Below, one piece after another: positions 8,910 to 18,031 of a stretch of 64,000 nucleotides of DNA (position 1 is the stretch's first letter; each line of letters starts with the position of its first letter). The stretch is from Bacteroidaceae bacterium. GTDB lineage: Bacteria; Bacteroidota; Bacteroidia; Bacteroidales; Bacteroidaceae. The DNA lies in the NCBI GenBank assembly GCA_017461605.1, contig JAFTXN010000010.1, positions 47,662 through 111,661 of the forward strand. The letters are read 5' to 3'. A program made the position numbers and the translations under genes. The notes under the pieces are model-generated. The model was not told where the DNA came from, ran no database searches, and saw only the letters and a list, made by a program, of their open reading frames with translations.

Positions 8910-9520
8910 ATGAAAAATCTCCCCAAGCTAATAGTCATGCTAACCCACGACGATTTCACCGTGCCGAATGCGGCTGAAATTTTCGAGCAATGCAGAAACT
9001 CCCAAGCCGATTTTTGGGGATTCAAGGAACACCCACTGCCTAAGAAGAACATGGAGGAACTATACGCCCGTATGAAGGAGTGTGGCAAAACCACCTTTCT
9101 GGAAGTCGTGGCCTACACGGAAGCGGAAGGACTGGAGGGCGCAAAGATGGCTGCCGACTGTGGATGCGACATCCTGATGGGAACAATTTTCTACGATTCC
9201 ATCAACGAATTTTGCCAACAGCACCAACTGAAATACATGCCGTTCGTTGGCGTTGTGGAAGGGCGACCGTCGGTGCTCAGCGGCGACATCAGCGACATCG
9301 TTGCCGAAGCACAAAAGAGTTCCCTTATGCTTACAGAATCGTGGAGGAAGGACACCATTTTCACAAAGAGGAGAACGGAGAATACTATCGCATCTCCAAA
9401 ATTTACAGAGAGTGTATTCTTAAGGCTACCGGCGAAGTTGTAAAAAAGGAACTCAAGTGGAACAATCATTCAAAAGTGATGTTCGATCATGCACTGATAC
9501 CGCAGGAGCAAATCCGATAG
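8910..9520 (+). pseudogene. Truncated and frame-shifted TIM-barrel-like gene remnant
   Basis: Residues 1-~133 read as an intact N-terminal half of a Bacteroidetes (beta/alpha)8-barrel-like protein (KLIVMLTHDDFTVPNA, GFKEHPL, LKYMPFVGVVEGRPSVL). Around 9310 the good coding sense leaves this frame. The second-frame continuation KEFPYAYRIVEEGHHF... runs to a stop at 9520 and looks like the C-terminus of another or the same protein. The rest of the barrel (roughly 80 residues) is missing. The simplest reading is an internal deletion that joined two out-of-frame pieces. A sequencing error alone would not restore the lost barrel. Confidence 0.55.
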
Positions 9521-9602
9521 CGACACAAAGGTGCTATCTGCCATTATGAAATGCACAAAAGCCCAATAGAATCCTCTATATTAAAAGGTAGATGCTATAA
9601 AT

Positions 9603-9803
9603 TCACTCGAAACGATCATAGTGCTGAGCTTTGGCATAGCCTTGCACCGCAGCCTTACGCCACCTTTTCGCAGCTTCAGTGTAGCGACCTTGTTGGTCGA
9701 AGTCAAGGCCTTTCTTGTACCAATCCTCAACATCGGCTTGAGTTTGCGCCACGACGGGGAGCAGAGCGATCATTGCGATGAAAAGTGATAGAATGCGTTT
9801 CAT
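9603..9803 (-). pseudogene. Sel1/TPR-repeat protein remnant
   Basis: This 66-aa reading frame has a good signal peptide (MKRILSLFIAMIALLPVVAQ) and a first Sel1-like repeat (WYKKGLDFDQQGRYTEAA, then WRKAAVQGYAKAQ). It stops where the next repeat should begin (HYDRFE then stop). Sel1 proteins usually carry several repeats, so this is most likely a truncated copy. It borders the other remnant at 8910-9520, pointing to local decay or deletion. It could still make a small secreted peptide. Confidence 0.5.
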
Positions 9804-10146
9804 AAATCTGTAGGGTTAGAGAAGTTTGAGAAATCATGCGGAGTGCTCCATCGTTCAAGCTCTTATAGAACTTCAGCACCAATATGGGGTTATCGAGAAC
9901 TGTCTCCGGAATTATTCGCGCGTATGTATCTGTTCGGTGGAATGACTTATGTGCAAGTGTTCCTACGAACTGGTCTGCGCACCATACTCTTCAGAATAAC
10001 ACCGCCCCATCGCTGACGATGGGGCGGCAAATATCTGAGATTCTAAAGTAGAGCACCATGCTTTTGTCGCCATCGGAAGACGACCAAAGTGGAGTGCATT
10101 CCCTTAATGTGTGCTATGCAAATGTTCTTAGTTCGGCTTCCTAAAA
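9804..10146. other. Intergenic stretch with a strong hairpin
   Basis: No gene is supported here. A perfect 11-bp stem (CCGCCCCATCG at 10002-10012 with CGATGGGGCGG at 10017-10027, loop CTGA) lies about 120 nt downstream of the minus-strand C1 peptidase and may end its transcript, although the T-run after it (TGTTATTC) is weak. Confidence 0.5.
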
Positions 10147-11337
10147 TCAGAGGCCGAGCTTGCGAGCAATCTTCTTGGGAAGAGCATCCTTGTGGATGAG
10201 GATGTTCATTGTCTTGTAAGCCACGAAAGGCATCGAAGCATAGAACATGCCATTGTAAGGTCCGTAGTCGCCCCAAGAGTTCTTAACCATGAAATACTCC
10301 TTGCCCTTGGCATCCTTGGCGATACCATAGATCACCATGCCATGGTCGTCGGTGGTTGTCCAGTTGTCATAACCAATCTGGCGCATCTCTTGCGTGATGG
10401 TCAACTCGCCTTCGCCACCTGCCACAGAAGCATTGTTGCGCTCGTTCGAGCCGGTCCAACGTGCAGCGTCCGAACCTGTCTTATCGTTTTCCTTGGCACC
10501 GGAGGGCACAGTTGCAACGCCCTTGCGTGCGTCAAAACCTTTCTCGCTCACGTCCGAACCCCAAGCAAATGTGTAACCATTCTTCACAGCGCTAACCATG
10601 ACGTCCATAAACTCGTCGAGCGGCAGGTTGTAGCTCTCAGCCCAGCGCCAGTTGTCCTGTACCTCGATGATGAATTTGGTGTAGAAGGGGTAGTGTGTGT
10701 AAGAGGTCAGCGAAACGTAGTCGTCCATGTTCAGACCGAGAGACTCGGCATACGAATGCGGAGTATACTCCTTACCATTTACGGTGAAGTTCTTGGGAAG
10801 TTCGCCAAAGTAGTTGGCATAAATTCCACAGAGGTCCTTCTTCCAAGAGAGGGAGAGCTTCTTGTGCTTGCCCTGTGCGATAGCCTTCACATAGGCAGAA
10901 GCCACTGCGTCAAGTTGGTTGAAGTTAAACAGAGAGTCGCCATAGAGCGAACCGGGAGCGGGCATAGCCTCCTGAGGGCAGATGCCATAATTCTTCAAGC
11001 AGTATACAGCATCATAGAAAGAGCCGCCCTGCGAGAAGCTCACGTCGCCATGGGTGCGAACGGCCTTGTCAGCACGGTCCATGTAGGTGTGGTAAACGAG
11101 GAACGACTCACAAAGGTCGTGCTCGCCCTTGCCAAGACGCAAGAGTTCGGCCTCGAAGAAGCCAAATGAGGAGTAAGCCCAGCAAGTACCGCTTTGGTTT
11201 TGGTCCTTGATGGAAGTGATGGGATTGGCTTTCACCACGACGAACGCGCTGTCCTTAGAGTACGTTCCGGGTTCCTGTGCCTGTGCAGCGGGAGCCAATG
11301 TGCAAGCCGCCAGTGCTAAAACAAAAAACTTTTTCAT
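10147..11337 (-). CDS. Secreted C1-family (papain/bleomycin hydrolase-like) peptidase
   Basis: The 396-aa product starts with a signal peptide (MKKFFVLALAACTLAPAAQA) and should act in the periplasm or outside the cell. The catalytic Cys is C52 in DQNQSGTCWAYSSFGFFE. The catalytic His is in DDHGMVIYGIA and the Asn in VKNSWGDYG, in the order expected for clan CA family C1. It resembles the bleomycin hydrolase/aminopeptidase C branch found in Bacteroidetes. The likely job is breakdown of peptides for nutrition. It neighbours aminopeptidase P on the same strand (60 nt apart), so the two may be co-transcribed. Confidence 0.88.
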   Translation of the reverse strand: MKKFFVLALAACTLAPAAQAQEPGTYSKDSAFVVVKANPITSIKDQNQSGTCWAYSSFGFFEAELLRLGKGEHDLCESFLVYHTYMDRADKAVRTHGDVSFSQGGSFYDAVYCLKNYGICPQEAMPAPGSLYGDSLFNFNQLDAVASAYVKAIAQGKHKKLSLSWKKDLCGIYANYFGELPKNFTVNGKEYTPHSYAESLGLNMDDYVSLTSYTHYPFYTKFIIEVQDNWRWAESYNLPLDEFMDVMVSAVKNGYTFAWGSDVSEKGFDARKGVATVPSGAKENDKTGSDAARWTGSNERNNASVAGGEGELTITQEMRQIGYDNWTTTDDHGMVIYGIAKDAKGKEYFMVKNSWGDYGPYNGMFYASMPFVAYKTMNILIHKDALPKKIARKLGL

Positions 11338-11397
11338 TGATTTGATTTTTTATAAAATTGATATTGATCTTTCGTCATTGGTCTGCATCGTCCACGC

Positions 11398-12801
11398 TCA
11401 GCCCTTGCGTTCTGCCATAAAGCGTTCCACGTCTTCGGCATGGTACGGGATGCGTTCTTCGCCCAAGAAGCGACAACCGTCCTTCGTGATGAGCACATCA
11501 TCTTCGATGCGAACACCTCCAAAGTCCTTATACTGCTCAATGGCATCAAAGTTGAGAAACTCTGCATTGGTTCCCTCTTTTCGCCAAAGGTCTATTAGGT
11601 CGGGGATGAAGTAGATGCCGGGTTCGTCGGTCACCACGAATCCTTCCTCCAGGCGACGGGCGAAGCGCAAGCTGGCTGTGCCAAACTGCGAGCTGGGACG
11701 TGTCTCTTCGTCATAGCCCACGTAGATTTGGCCAAGGCCCTCCATGTCGTGCACATCCATGCCCATCATGTGGCCAAGGCCGTGGGGTAAGAATAGCGCG
11801 TGTGCACCGGCACGTACTGCCTCTTCGGTATCTCCACGCATCAGTCCGAGGTCCTTCAGACGGTCGGTCATCAGACGGCACACGTCCATGTGCACATCCC
11901 ACCACCGCACACCGGGGCGGGCATGCGTCAAGGCGAGGTCGTGGCAGTCCACCACGATGTCGTAGATGTCTCTCTGCTTCTGTGTGAACTTTCCGCTGAT
12001 AGGGGTCGTGCGTGTGTGGTCGGAACAATAGTGTTCGCTCGTCTCGGCACCGGCATCGCAAAGCAGCAGACGGCCGGCCTCCAACTGTCGATCAGAAGGA
12101 TAGCCGTGCAGAATCTCTCCATGCATCGACACAATGCTTTGGAACGAAACGATACTGCCGTGAGCCGCAGCTATTCCGTCGAGCACGCCGCCGATGTAGC
12201 GTTCCGTCACTCCCGGACGGCACAGCTGCATCGCCGTGGTGTGCATGAGATAACCAATGTGGCTTGCTCGTTCCATTTCAGCGATTTCATCGGCAGATTT
12301 AACGGAACGCAACTTCACCACAGCGTGTATCAGGGGCAACGAAGCGCCGGCTCGCTGCTCGGAGGGGTGTATGCCCAACAGGTCGTGCAATGTGAGCATC
12401 GTTTCGTGCCGATAAGGAGGCAGATAATGCACCTTACGACCGGAACGGCGGGCTTCGCCAACAATTTCGGCCAAAGCCGACATGGGCTGTACTTCACCCA
12501 CACCGCTCTGCTCGGCCATCTCGCGCACCGAAGTCACGCTGCCATACCACACGATGTCGTCGATGTCGATTTCATCGCCTATCAGCACTTCGCGACCCGT
12601 GTCAGCATCCATCAGGAGCACCAACCCATCGCGGTGCTGGCCGGTGAAGTATAGGAAACTGCTGTCCTGACGAAACTTATAGGCATTGGCCGGATAGTTC
12701 ATCGGACTGTCGTTGTTGCCCGGCAGCAGGATCAATCCTGTGCCCACGAGGCGGCGCAATTCCTCACGCCGTTGCACATACGTTTGTTGCGGAAAAAGCA
12801 T
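11398..12801 (-). CDS. pepP: Xaa-Pro aminopeptidase (M24B)
   Basis: This 467-aa protein removes N-terminal residues preceding proline. It has an N-terminal aminopeptidase P domain followed by a pita-bread metallopeptidase domain. Metal ligands are visible as Asp in LLCDAGAETSEHYCSDHTRT, His in PHGLGHMMGMDVHD, Glu in VTDEPGIYF and Glu in GGVRIEDDVL. I chose the ATG at 12801 (MLFPQQTYVQRREEL) over the longer 12843 version because the extra residues lack family similarity and overlap a promoter-like sequence. No signal peptide is seen, so it is cytoplasmic. Confidence 0.9.
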   Translation of the reverse strand: MLFPQQTYVQRREELRRLVGTGLILLPGNNDSPMNYPANAYKFRQDSSFLYFTGQHRDGLVLLMDADTGREVLIGDEIDIDDIVWYGSVTSVREMAEQSGVGEVQPMSALAEIVGEARRSGRKVHYLPPYRHETMLTLHDLLGIHPSEQRAGASLPLIHAVVKLRSVKSADEIAEMERASHIGYLMHTTAMQLCRPGVTERYIGGVLDGIAAAHGSIVSFQSIVSMHGEILHGYPSDRQLEAGRLLLCDAGAETSEHYCSDHTRTTPISGKFTQKQRDIYDIVVDCHDLALTHARPGVRWWDVHMDVCRLMTDRLKDLGLMRGDTEEAVRAGAHALFLPHGLGHMMGMDVHDMEGLGQIYVGYDEETRPSSQFGTASLRFARRLEEGFVVTDEPGIYFIPDLIDLWRKEGTNAEFLNFDAIEQYKDFGGVRIEDDVLITKDGCRFLGEERIPYHAEDVERFMAERKG

Positions 12802-12832
12802 AGTTAGGTTGCATTTCGATAAAGTAATAGGG

Positions 12833-12840
12833 CAAAAATA
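12833..12840 (-). promoter_or_regulatory. -7 element for the pepP gene
   Basis: The minus strand reads TATTTTTG, matching TAnnTTTG, 31 nt before the chosen pepP start codon. The -33 half is not clear. Confidence 0.4.
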
Positions 12841-12880
12841 CACTTTTTATTTGGAAAACTCGTCTTTTTGTCGCCACAAG

Positions 12881-12912
12881 TTGGAATTGCATACGCACGA
12901 AGCGTATCTTTG
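12881..12912 (+). promoter_or_regulatory. Promoter of the patatin-like gene
   Basis: TTGG (12881-12884) and TATCTTTG (12905-12912) are spaced by 20 nt, a good fit to the Bacteroidetes promoter. The start codon follows about 58 nt later. Confidence 0.65.
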
Positions 12913-12970
12913 CCTTGCAAAAAGCGATTTGCATGGCAAATTCGAACAATCACACAACGAATACTGAAAG

Positions 12971-13834
12971 ATGAAGACTAAACTTATCAACACGGCCCTC
13001 GTTCTGGAGGGAGGCGGGATGCGAGGGGTGTTCAACATCGGAGTGATGGACTACCTCATGGATGCCGGTATCAGTTTCCCACACTGCATCGCTGTATCGG
13101 CAGGTGCGTGCAACGGCCTGTCGTACATGAGTCGGCAGCGTGGACGCGCCAAGCTCTCGACCATCGACTACATGAAGAAATATCGCTACATCGGGATGAA
13201 ACACCTCTGGTCGCAACACAGCATTTTCGACCAGCACACCATGTACGACCGACTGCCCAACGAACTCCTGCCGTTCGACTATGCCACCTGCTTCGCCAAC
13301 CCCATGCGCTTTGAGATGGTGGTAACAAACTGCCGAACCGGTCAGGCAGAATATCTCACCGAGACCCAAGACCCCGAACGCCTGTTGCTCATCACCAAAG
13401 CTTCGAGCAGCCTGCCCTACGTCTGCCCCATCGTCAATGTGGATGGTGAACCGATGCTCGATGGCGGCATTGCCGACTCCATCCCTGTGGAGCGTGCTTT
13501 GGCTCTCGGCTTCAAGAAGCCCGTGGTGGTGCTCACACGCAACCGAGGATACCGCGACACGGGACGCGACATCAAGCAGCCGAAATTCATCTACCGCAAC
13601 TATCCGCGCCTACGCCTGCTGCTGAGCAAGCGGCACGAGCTATACAACCAGGAACTGGAACTCATCGAACGCATGGAGGATGCCGGCGAAATCATCGCCA
13701 TCCGGCCGATACGCCCCATGGAGGTGGACAGACTGGAGCAGGATGAGGAAAAACTCAACGCGCTCTACGAAGAGGGTTACGAGTGCGCACGAATGGCCCT
13801 GCAACCGCTCATCGAGTCGAAAACAGAAGACTGA
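12971..13834 (+). CDS. Patatin-like phospholipase family protein
   Basis: The 287-aa protein has the patatin layout: oxyanion loop GGGMRG at residues 14-19, nucleophile Ser43 in AVSAG, and the Asp of the dyad in LDGGIADSIPVE (about residue 164). It is expected to act as a serine lipase or phospholipase on membrane lipids in the cytoplasm (no signal peptide). The nucleophile elbow is A-V-S-A-G, not the usual G-x-S-x-G, which is a known tolerated variation in some bacterial members. Its C-terminal half (RPIRPMEVDRLEQDEEKL) is typical of the YjjU-like branch. It forms a single-gene unit with a palindromic repeat after the stop. Confidence 0.88.
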   Translation: MKTKLINTALVLEGGGMRGVFNIGVMDYLMDAGISFPHCIAVSAGACNGLSYMSRQRGRAKLSTIDYMKKYRYIGMKHLWSQHSIFDQHTMYDRLPNELLPFDYATCFANPMRFEMVVTNCRTGQAEYLTETQDPERLLLITKASSSLPYVCPIVNVDGEPMLDGGIADSIPVERALALGFKKPVVVLTRNRGYRDTGRDIKQPKFIYRNYPRLRLLLSKRHELYNQELELIERMEDAGEIIAIRPIRPMEVDRLEQDEEKLNALYEEGYECARMALQPLIESKTED

Positions 13835-13856
13835 CGAGCGCCAAAGGCAAGGGGCT

Positions 13857-13924
13857 AATTCTGCAAGGCGTTTAGAAATTTCTGCAGTGCTTGTAAAATT
13901 TTCTGCAAGCACTGCAGATTTTTC
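13857..13924. repeat. Dispersed palindromic repeat, copy 2
   Basis: This is a variant of the 5048 element: CTGCAAGGCGTTTAGAAATT, then TGCAGTGCTTGTAAAATTTT and CTGCAAGCACTGCAG. It lies 22 nt after the patatin-like gene. The stretch from here to 14126 shows no gene. Confidence 0.8.
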
Positions 13925-14126
13925 TTGCATGCGGACGCGCATTCAGCACCGGTCCTCGCACGCTTTCCCAAGCATCGTCAAGAGAGGGGAAAAGCCCTTT
14001 GCAGTTGTTTTAACAAGATTCGTTTTTCCCCATTTCATCAATAGATTTCCCCTGTCCGCATACTCACTTATTCCCAAGGAAGACTCTGATTTTTTCTCTG
14101 CTTGACGCTACCTCAAAATAAGGCAG

Positions 14127-14200
14127 GAGGCGGCTCGGGAATGCAACTGAAAAATCGTGCCGCTTTTTCGTCGCATTCCTCTCGCCTTTCACTACCTTTG
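14127..14200 (+). promoter_or_regulatory. Palindrome-linked promoter of the SpmA/B-like gene
   Basis: Inverted arms GGCGGCTCGGGAATGC and GCATTCCTCTCGCC surround a short centre and lead straight into TACCTTTG (14193-14200), a -7 element. The arrangement CTCGCCTTTCACTACCTTTG closely matches CTCGCCTTGCACTAACTTTG at the thi promoter (2641-2660). Confidence 0.6.
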
Positions 14201-14223
14201 CACTCGGACTAAAAAATGTGGGT

Positions 14224-15456
14224 ATGGTACTCAATTATATTTGGATTGCATTCTTCCTCATCGCCTTTGTGGTAGCTGTTGTCAAACTCTTGTTCCTGGG
14301 AGATACATCGGTGTTTCCGGCCATTATGGACAGTACTTTCGAAACCTCAAAAACGGCTTTCGAAATATCGCTCGGCCTTACCGGAGTGTTGGCCCTGTGG
14401 TTGGGCATCATGCGCGTGGGCGAATTGGGAGGCGTGGTGCGAGCCATGGCACGAGTGCTGGGACCGGTATTTCAGAAACTCTTCCCCGAAATCCCCAAGA
14501 ACCATCCCGTGGTGGGAAACATCTTCATGAACATTTCCGCCAACATGCTGGGACTTGACAACGCGGCAACACCGCTCGGACTGAAAGCCATGGAGGGACT
14601 GCAGGAGCTGAACACAAAAAAGGACACGGCATCCAACTCCATGATAATGTTCCTGGTGCTCAACACCTCAGGCCTTACCATCATCCCCGTAAGCATCATG
14701 GTGTATCGCGCACAGATGGGAGCGGCAGCCCCCACGGACGTGTTCGTCCCCATCCTCCTTGCCACATTTTTCTCCACCCTGGCCGGCATCATCGTCACAA
14801 GCCTCTACCAACGCATCAACTTGTTCAACCGCACCTTGCTCCTCACGCTCGGAGGTCTGTCGGCCGCCGTGGCAGGCATCATTTGGGGTTTCAGTCGCCT
14901 GGACGGCCCTATGATGAACCTCGTAGGCACCACCACTGCCAACGTCCTGCTGTTCGTCATCATCATCTGCTTTCTCATGGCCGGCATCATGCAGCGCGTC
15001 AATGTCTACGAAGCCTTTGTGGAAGGCGCCAAGGGAGGTTTCGAAACCGCCGTGCGCATCATCCCTTATCTGGTAGCCATGCTCGTGGGTATAGGCGTGT
15101 TCCGCGCAAGTGGGGCCATGGAGTGGCTCATCGAGGCTGTGACGTGGATGGTCAGCCTGACCGGTCTCGATGCCGAATGGGTGGGAGCGCTGCCGACAGC
15201 CATCATGAAGCCACTCAGCGGAAGCGGTGCGCGCGGCATGATGGTGGATGCGATGCAGACCTACGGTGCCGACTCGTTTGTGGGCCGTCTCAGTTGTATT
15301 TTCCAAGGTTCCACCGACACCACATTCTATGTTTTGGCCGTTTACTTCGGTTCGGTGGGCATACGCCACACACGCCACGCCGTGGCCTGCGGCCTGTTGT
15401 CCGATCTTGCAGGTATCGTTGCAGCCATCGCCATCTGCTATTTATTCTTCGGCTAA
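14224..15456 (+). CDS. SpmA/SpmB-like nucleoside recognition domain membrane protein
   Basis: This 410-aa integral membrane protein holds two Gate-type (nucleoside recognition) domains, equivalent to SpmA then SpmB fused in one chain. The first half contains NISANMLGLDNAATPLGLKA and the second GGFETAVRIIPYLVAMLVG and PLSGSGARGM, the residues conserved in these families. In Bacillus, SpmA/B act in spore core dehydration. In a non-sporulating Bacteroidetes the substrate is unknown; a transport or permease-like role is assumed. I chose ATG at 14224; an in-frame GTG lies six nt upstream. Confidence 0.85.
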   Translation: MVLNYIWIAFFLIAFVVAVVKLLFLGDTSVFPAIMDSTFETSKTAFEISLGLTGVLALWLGIMRVGELGGVVRAMARVLGPVFQKLFPEIPKNHPVVGNIFMNISANMLGLDNAATPLGLKAMEGLQELNTKKDTASNSMIMFLVLNTSGLTIIPVSIMVYRAQMGAAAPTDVFVPILLATFFSTLAGIIVTSLYQRINLFNRTLLLTLGGLSAAVAGIIWGFSRLDGPMMNLVGTTTANVLLFVIIICFLMAGIMQRVNVYEAFVEGAKGGFETAVRIIPYLVAMLVGIGVFRASGAMEWLIEAVTWMVSLTGLDAEWVGALPTAIMKPLSGSGARGMMVDAMQTYGADSFVGRLSCIFQGSTDTTFYVLAVYFGSVGIRHTRHAVACGLLSDLAGIVAAIAICYLFFG

Positions 15457-15576
15457 AGCCGTCACGATGTAGCCGAACCCACTCCCAAACATTCCGATTG
15501 CCTTCGGAGCGGCAGCCAAAAGCCTCCAGTGAAACAGCCGAAGGCGCTGCGAAACATGCGTTCCGCAAAGGCACAA

Positions 15577-15613
15577 AAAAAATCCGCACTCCCGAACTTC
15601 GGGGATGCGGACT
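15577..15613 (-). terminator. Rho-independent terminator of rpsU
   Basis: A stem (TCCGCACTCCCG at 15583-15594 with CGGGGATGCGGA at 15600-15611) is followed on the minus strand by a run of eight T. It lies 34 nt after the rpsU stop codon. Confidence 0.85.
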
Positions 15614-15646
15614 ATGTTTTTCCGAACAGACCGGAAAGACTTCAGA

Positions 15647-15838
15647 TTAGTCTTCCTGGCTGTGAAGTTTCTGCACGTAAACGGCGTGTTCCTTTGCCAA
15701 ACGCTTCAAAACTGAAGGCTTGTCAAACTGCTGGCGTGCGCGAAGTTCCTTCACGATACCGGTCTTTTCGAATTTTCTCTTGAACTTTTTGAGGGCGCGT
15801 TCGATGTTTTCGCCTTCCTTTACAGGTACTACGATCAT
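15647..15838 (-). CDS. rpsU: 30S ribosomal protein S21
   Basis: The 63-aa basic protein (MIVVPVKEGENIERALKKF...) matches bacterial S21 in length and sequence, including RALKKFKRKFEKTG and the Lys/Arg-rich C-terminus. It is part of the small subunit near the anti-Shine-Dalgarno region of 16S rRNA. The start is the ATG at 15838, because upstream in-frame codons extend past the usual N-terminus into the leader. It is a single-gene unit with its own promoter and terminator. Confidence 0.97.
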   Translation of the reverse strand: MIVVPVKEGENIERALKKFKRKFEKTGIVKELRARQQFDKPSVLKRLAKEHAVYVQKLHSQED

Positions 15839-15892
15839 TGTTTGATGAGTTTTTATTTTGTTATTACTAATTTGCAGGGTTCTTGCGGAGTG

Positions 15893-15900
15893 CAAAAGTA
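15893..15900 (-). promoter_or_regulatory. -7 element of rpsU
   Basis: The minus strand reads TACTTTTG, a match to TAnnTTTG, 54 nt before the rpsU start. Confidence 0.5.
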
Positions 15901-15984
15901 GGCATTATTTTTCATACCGAATGGTTTTTGCACTTTTTTTTCACCTAAAGTGCATGTTTACCACGGGATTTAGGATTTTTCCAC

Positions 15985-17016
15985 TCACTTTCGGGTGATT
16001 GTACCATCGTCGGCAATATCGATGGGGGTGCCGGGAACATCGAGCAAAGTGAGGCGGCGCATCTCGCGAGCCACTCTGTTTTCGGTATCAAGGCGAGGAC
16101 CCACACCGCGCTGCTGGATGAAAGAATGAATACGCCCTCCGGCAAAACGACCGTCCGACAACACTTTCACCTCGAGCACCGGCGCATAACCCGAAATGCC
16201 CGACAAGCTCATGCCATAGGGAGTACAAAAATTGCCAAGGCTGTAAGCAATGAGATGCTCCTTGTAGAGTTCCACCGCACGCACCACATGAGGTCCGTGG
16301 CCATAGACCACATCGGCACCGGCATCGATGCAGAAATGTGCAAACTCACGCAGCGAGCCTCTGTCCTCACCATAAAAAGTTTCCTTGCCATGGGGCAAAC
16401 GGTTGTTGGCACGTCCCTCTGCTCCACCATGGAACGACACAATCACCACATCGGCACGACTGCACAAATCGGTGATGATGCGTCGCACGGCAGCGAGGTC
16501 TTGATGTCGGATGGTGTATGGATTGTGCCCGAAAGCACAGACCCCGATGCGCAAACCGGCTCGCTCGATTACCATACTCTCAGTGCGGCCCTTGATACCG
16601 GCAAAGGCTATTCCCTCCTTGCGGAGCGCGTCTTCGGTCGAGATGATTCCATATTCGCCAAAGTCGCGGGCATGATTGTTGGCCATGCTCAGGAAATCAA
16701 AACCGGCTTCCGTCAATCGGGGAGCATAGCTCACCGGTGTGCGGAATGCAAAGCTCTTGGACGATAGTCGCTTGGTGGAAGTTCCGCCGTCGCACAGCGC
16801 CCCTTCGAGATTGCCTGCCGCCACATCTGCGGTGCTCAGCACGTCCTTGACGTCCTGAAACAACAACCGCCCCTCTGAGGGCGGCAACTGTGTCGTGGGA
16901 TATGTGGTTCCCATCATGATGTCGCCGGTCAAGGCGACGGTGAGCGTATCAGCGGCCGCAGCAGACAGGAAGCCCGCCAATGCGACTGCCATCAACGCAG
17001 TCCGTAATGTCTTCAA
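15985..17016 (-). CDS. CapA-family periplasmic metallophosphatase-like protein
   Basis: The 343-aa protein has a signal peptide followed by a CapA/PgsA-type calcineurin-like fold. Visible motifs are ALTGDIMMG (metal site), AGNLEGAL, MANNHARDFGEYG, VSFHGGAEG and VYGHGPHVV. Family members take part in poly-gamma-glutamate export or act as periplasmic phosphatases; the substrate here is unknown. The start appears to be a TTG whose bases overlap the TGA stop of the upstream NlpC gene (17013-17016). The first ATG (16992) would give a signal peptide lacking its positive N-region. It is translationally coupled with the NlpC/P60 gene. Confidence 0.82.
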   Translation of the reverse strand: MKTLRTALMAVALAGFLSAAAADTLTVALTGDIMMGTTYPTTQLPPSEGRLLFQDVKDVLSTADVAAGNLEGALCDGGTSTKRLSSKSFAFRTPVSYAPRLTEAGFDFLSMANNHARDFGEYGIISTEDALRKEGIAFAGIKGRTESMVIERAGLRIGVCAFGHNPYTIRHQDLAAVRRIITDLCSRADVVIVSFHGGAEGRANNRLPHGKETFYGEDRGSLREFAHFCIDAGADVVYGHGPHVVRAVELYKEHLIAYSLGNFCTPYGMSLSGISGYAPVLEVKVLSDGRFAGGRIHSFIQQRGVGPRLDTENRVAREMRRLTLLDVPGTPIDIADDGTITRK

Positions 17017-17618
17017 TTGTCGTTGGATTTAATCACACGGCGAGCACCAATGTAACGACGCTTGTAGTAGGAAGAAGTCGACTCATCCACTTTCACGCCC
17101 GAGTTGCTTGCGTGTACAAATTTGAACGTATTGTTTTCAGGATTTACCTCTGTAACGATGCCCACGTGACCCACGCTGCGAGCCGAGCGACGGCCGCCGA
17201 AGAACACGAGGTCGCCGGCCTGAAGATCGGCGATGCGCTTCACCACGCTGCCTTCGCGGAACTGGCTGCGCGAGGTGCGACTCAGCTTGATATCCTCCTT
17301 ACCGAAGACGTAGCTCGTGAAGCCTGAGCAATCGAAAGTCTTAGGTCCGGTGTGGCCGTAGCGATAGCGAGCACCGATGTGTTTCATGGCGCGAGCCACG
17401 ATGCTGTCGCCCAAATCCACCTCTTCCATCTCGATTTCAGCCATCAGGGCCGAAACTCCGAGAGGACGCTGTACGGGTACGGGCTGCGAAGCCACGGTGG
17501 TGTCCGTGAGGGTTACAATTGTTTGGAATGTCTCTGTTTGTGCCACAGTGCGAGCCTCGACGGGACGAAATCCCGTCACCAGAAGCACACACGCGAAAGC
17601 GGTTGCTTTGAAATTCAC
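17013..17618 (-). CDS. NlpC/P60-family cell wall hydrolase
   Basis: The 201-aa secreted protein has an N-terminal signal peptide and a C-terminal NlpC/P60 cysteine peptidase domain (residues ~72-195). The catalytic Cys97 is in FDCSGFTSYVF, His151 is in VGHVGIV, and the third polar residue lies in FVHASNSGV. Such enzymes cut the gamma-D-Glu-DAP bond in peptidoglycan stems, consistent with the DAP-type MurE in this window. Translation seems to begin at GTG, since no in-frame ATG gives a full signal peptide. It overlaps capA by four nt. Confidence 0.87.
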   Translation of the reverse strand: MNFKATAFACVLLVTGFRPVEARTVAQTETFQTIVTLTDTTVASQPVPVQRPLGVSALMAEIEMEEVDLGDSIVARAMKHIGARYRYGHTGPKTFDCSGFTSYVFGKEDIKLSRTSRSQFREGSVVKRIADLQAGDLVFFGGRRSARSVGHVGIVTEVNPENNTFKFVHASNSGVKVDESTSSYYKRRYIGARRVIKSNDN

Positions 17619-17741
17619 TATGTTTTAATTTTTCAGGTTCAACTTAAGCAGCGCAACAATGCTGCAAGCGGGCAGACAGGGATGTAAAAATTCAGCACGG
17701 CTGTCGGTTTCTACACCACGCCCTTGTTATTTCTGACGGTG

Positions 17742-17749
17742 CAAAGGTA
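17742..17749 (-). promoter_or_regulatory. -7 element of the nlpC-capA operon
   Basis: The minus strand reads TACCTTTG about 123 nt before the nlpC start. No obvious -33 motif was seen. Confidence 0.45.
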
Positions 17750-18031
17750 CAATATATATAATGGAAATTCGCCCTCTTTACATGTTTTTGCATCTGCAAA
17801 AATGGCCTTCAGGAAAAATCACAACGCCTTAACAAACTCAAAAACAGTGTTTTTAAACATACTCACCTCATGTTTTGCTTAAAACAGGGCATTTCTATTA
17901 TTTAATACCCAAATGTAATAATTTGTTAAATTGTTGCAGAAGTTTTCTTCTCAATTTTACACAATTCACTGCCCGGTGTGCAAAAATCAAAACACACAGA
18001 ATGAGGCCATTCACCGCATATTCCGCATGAG

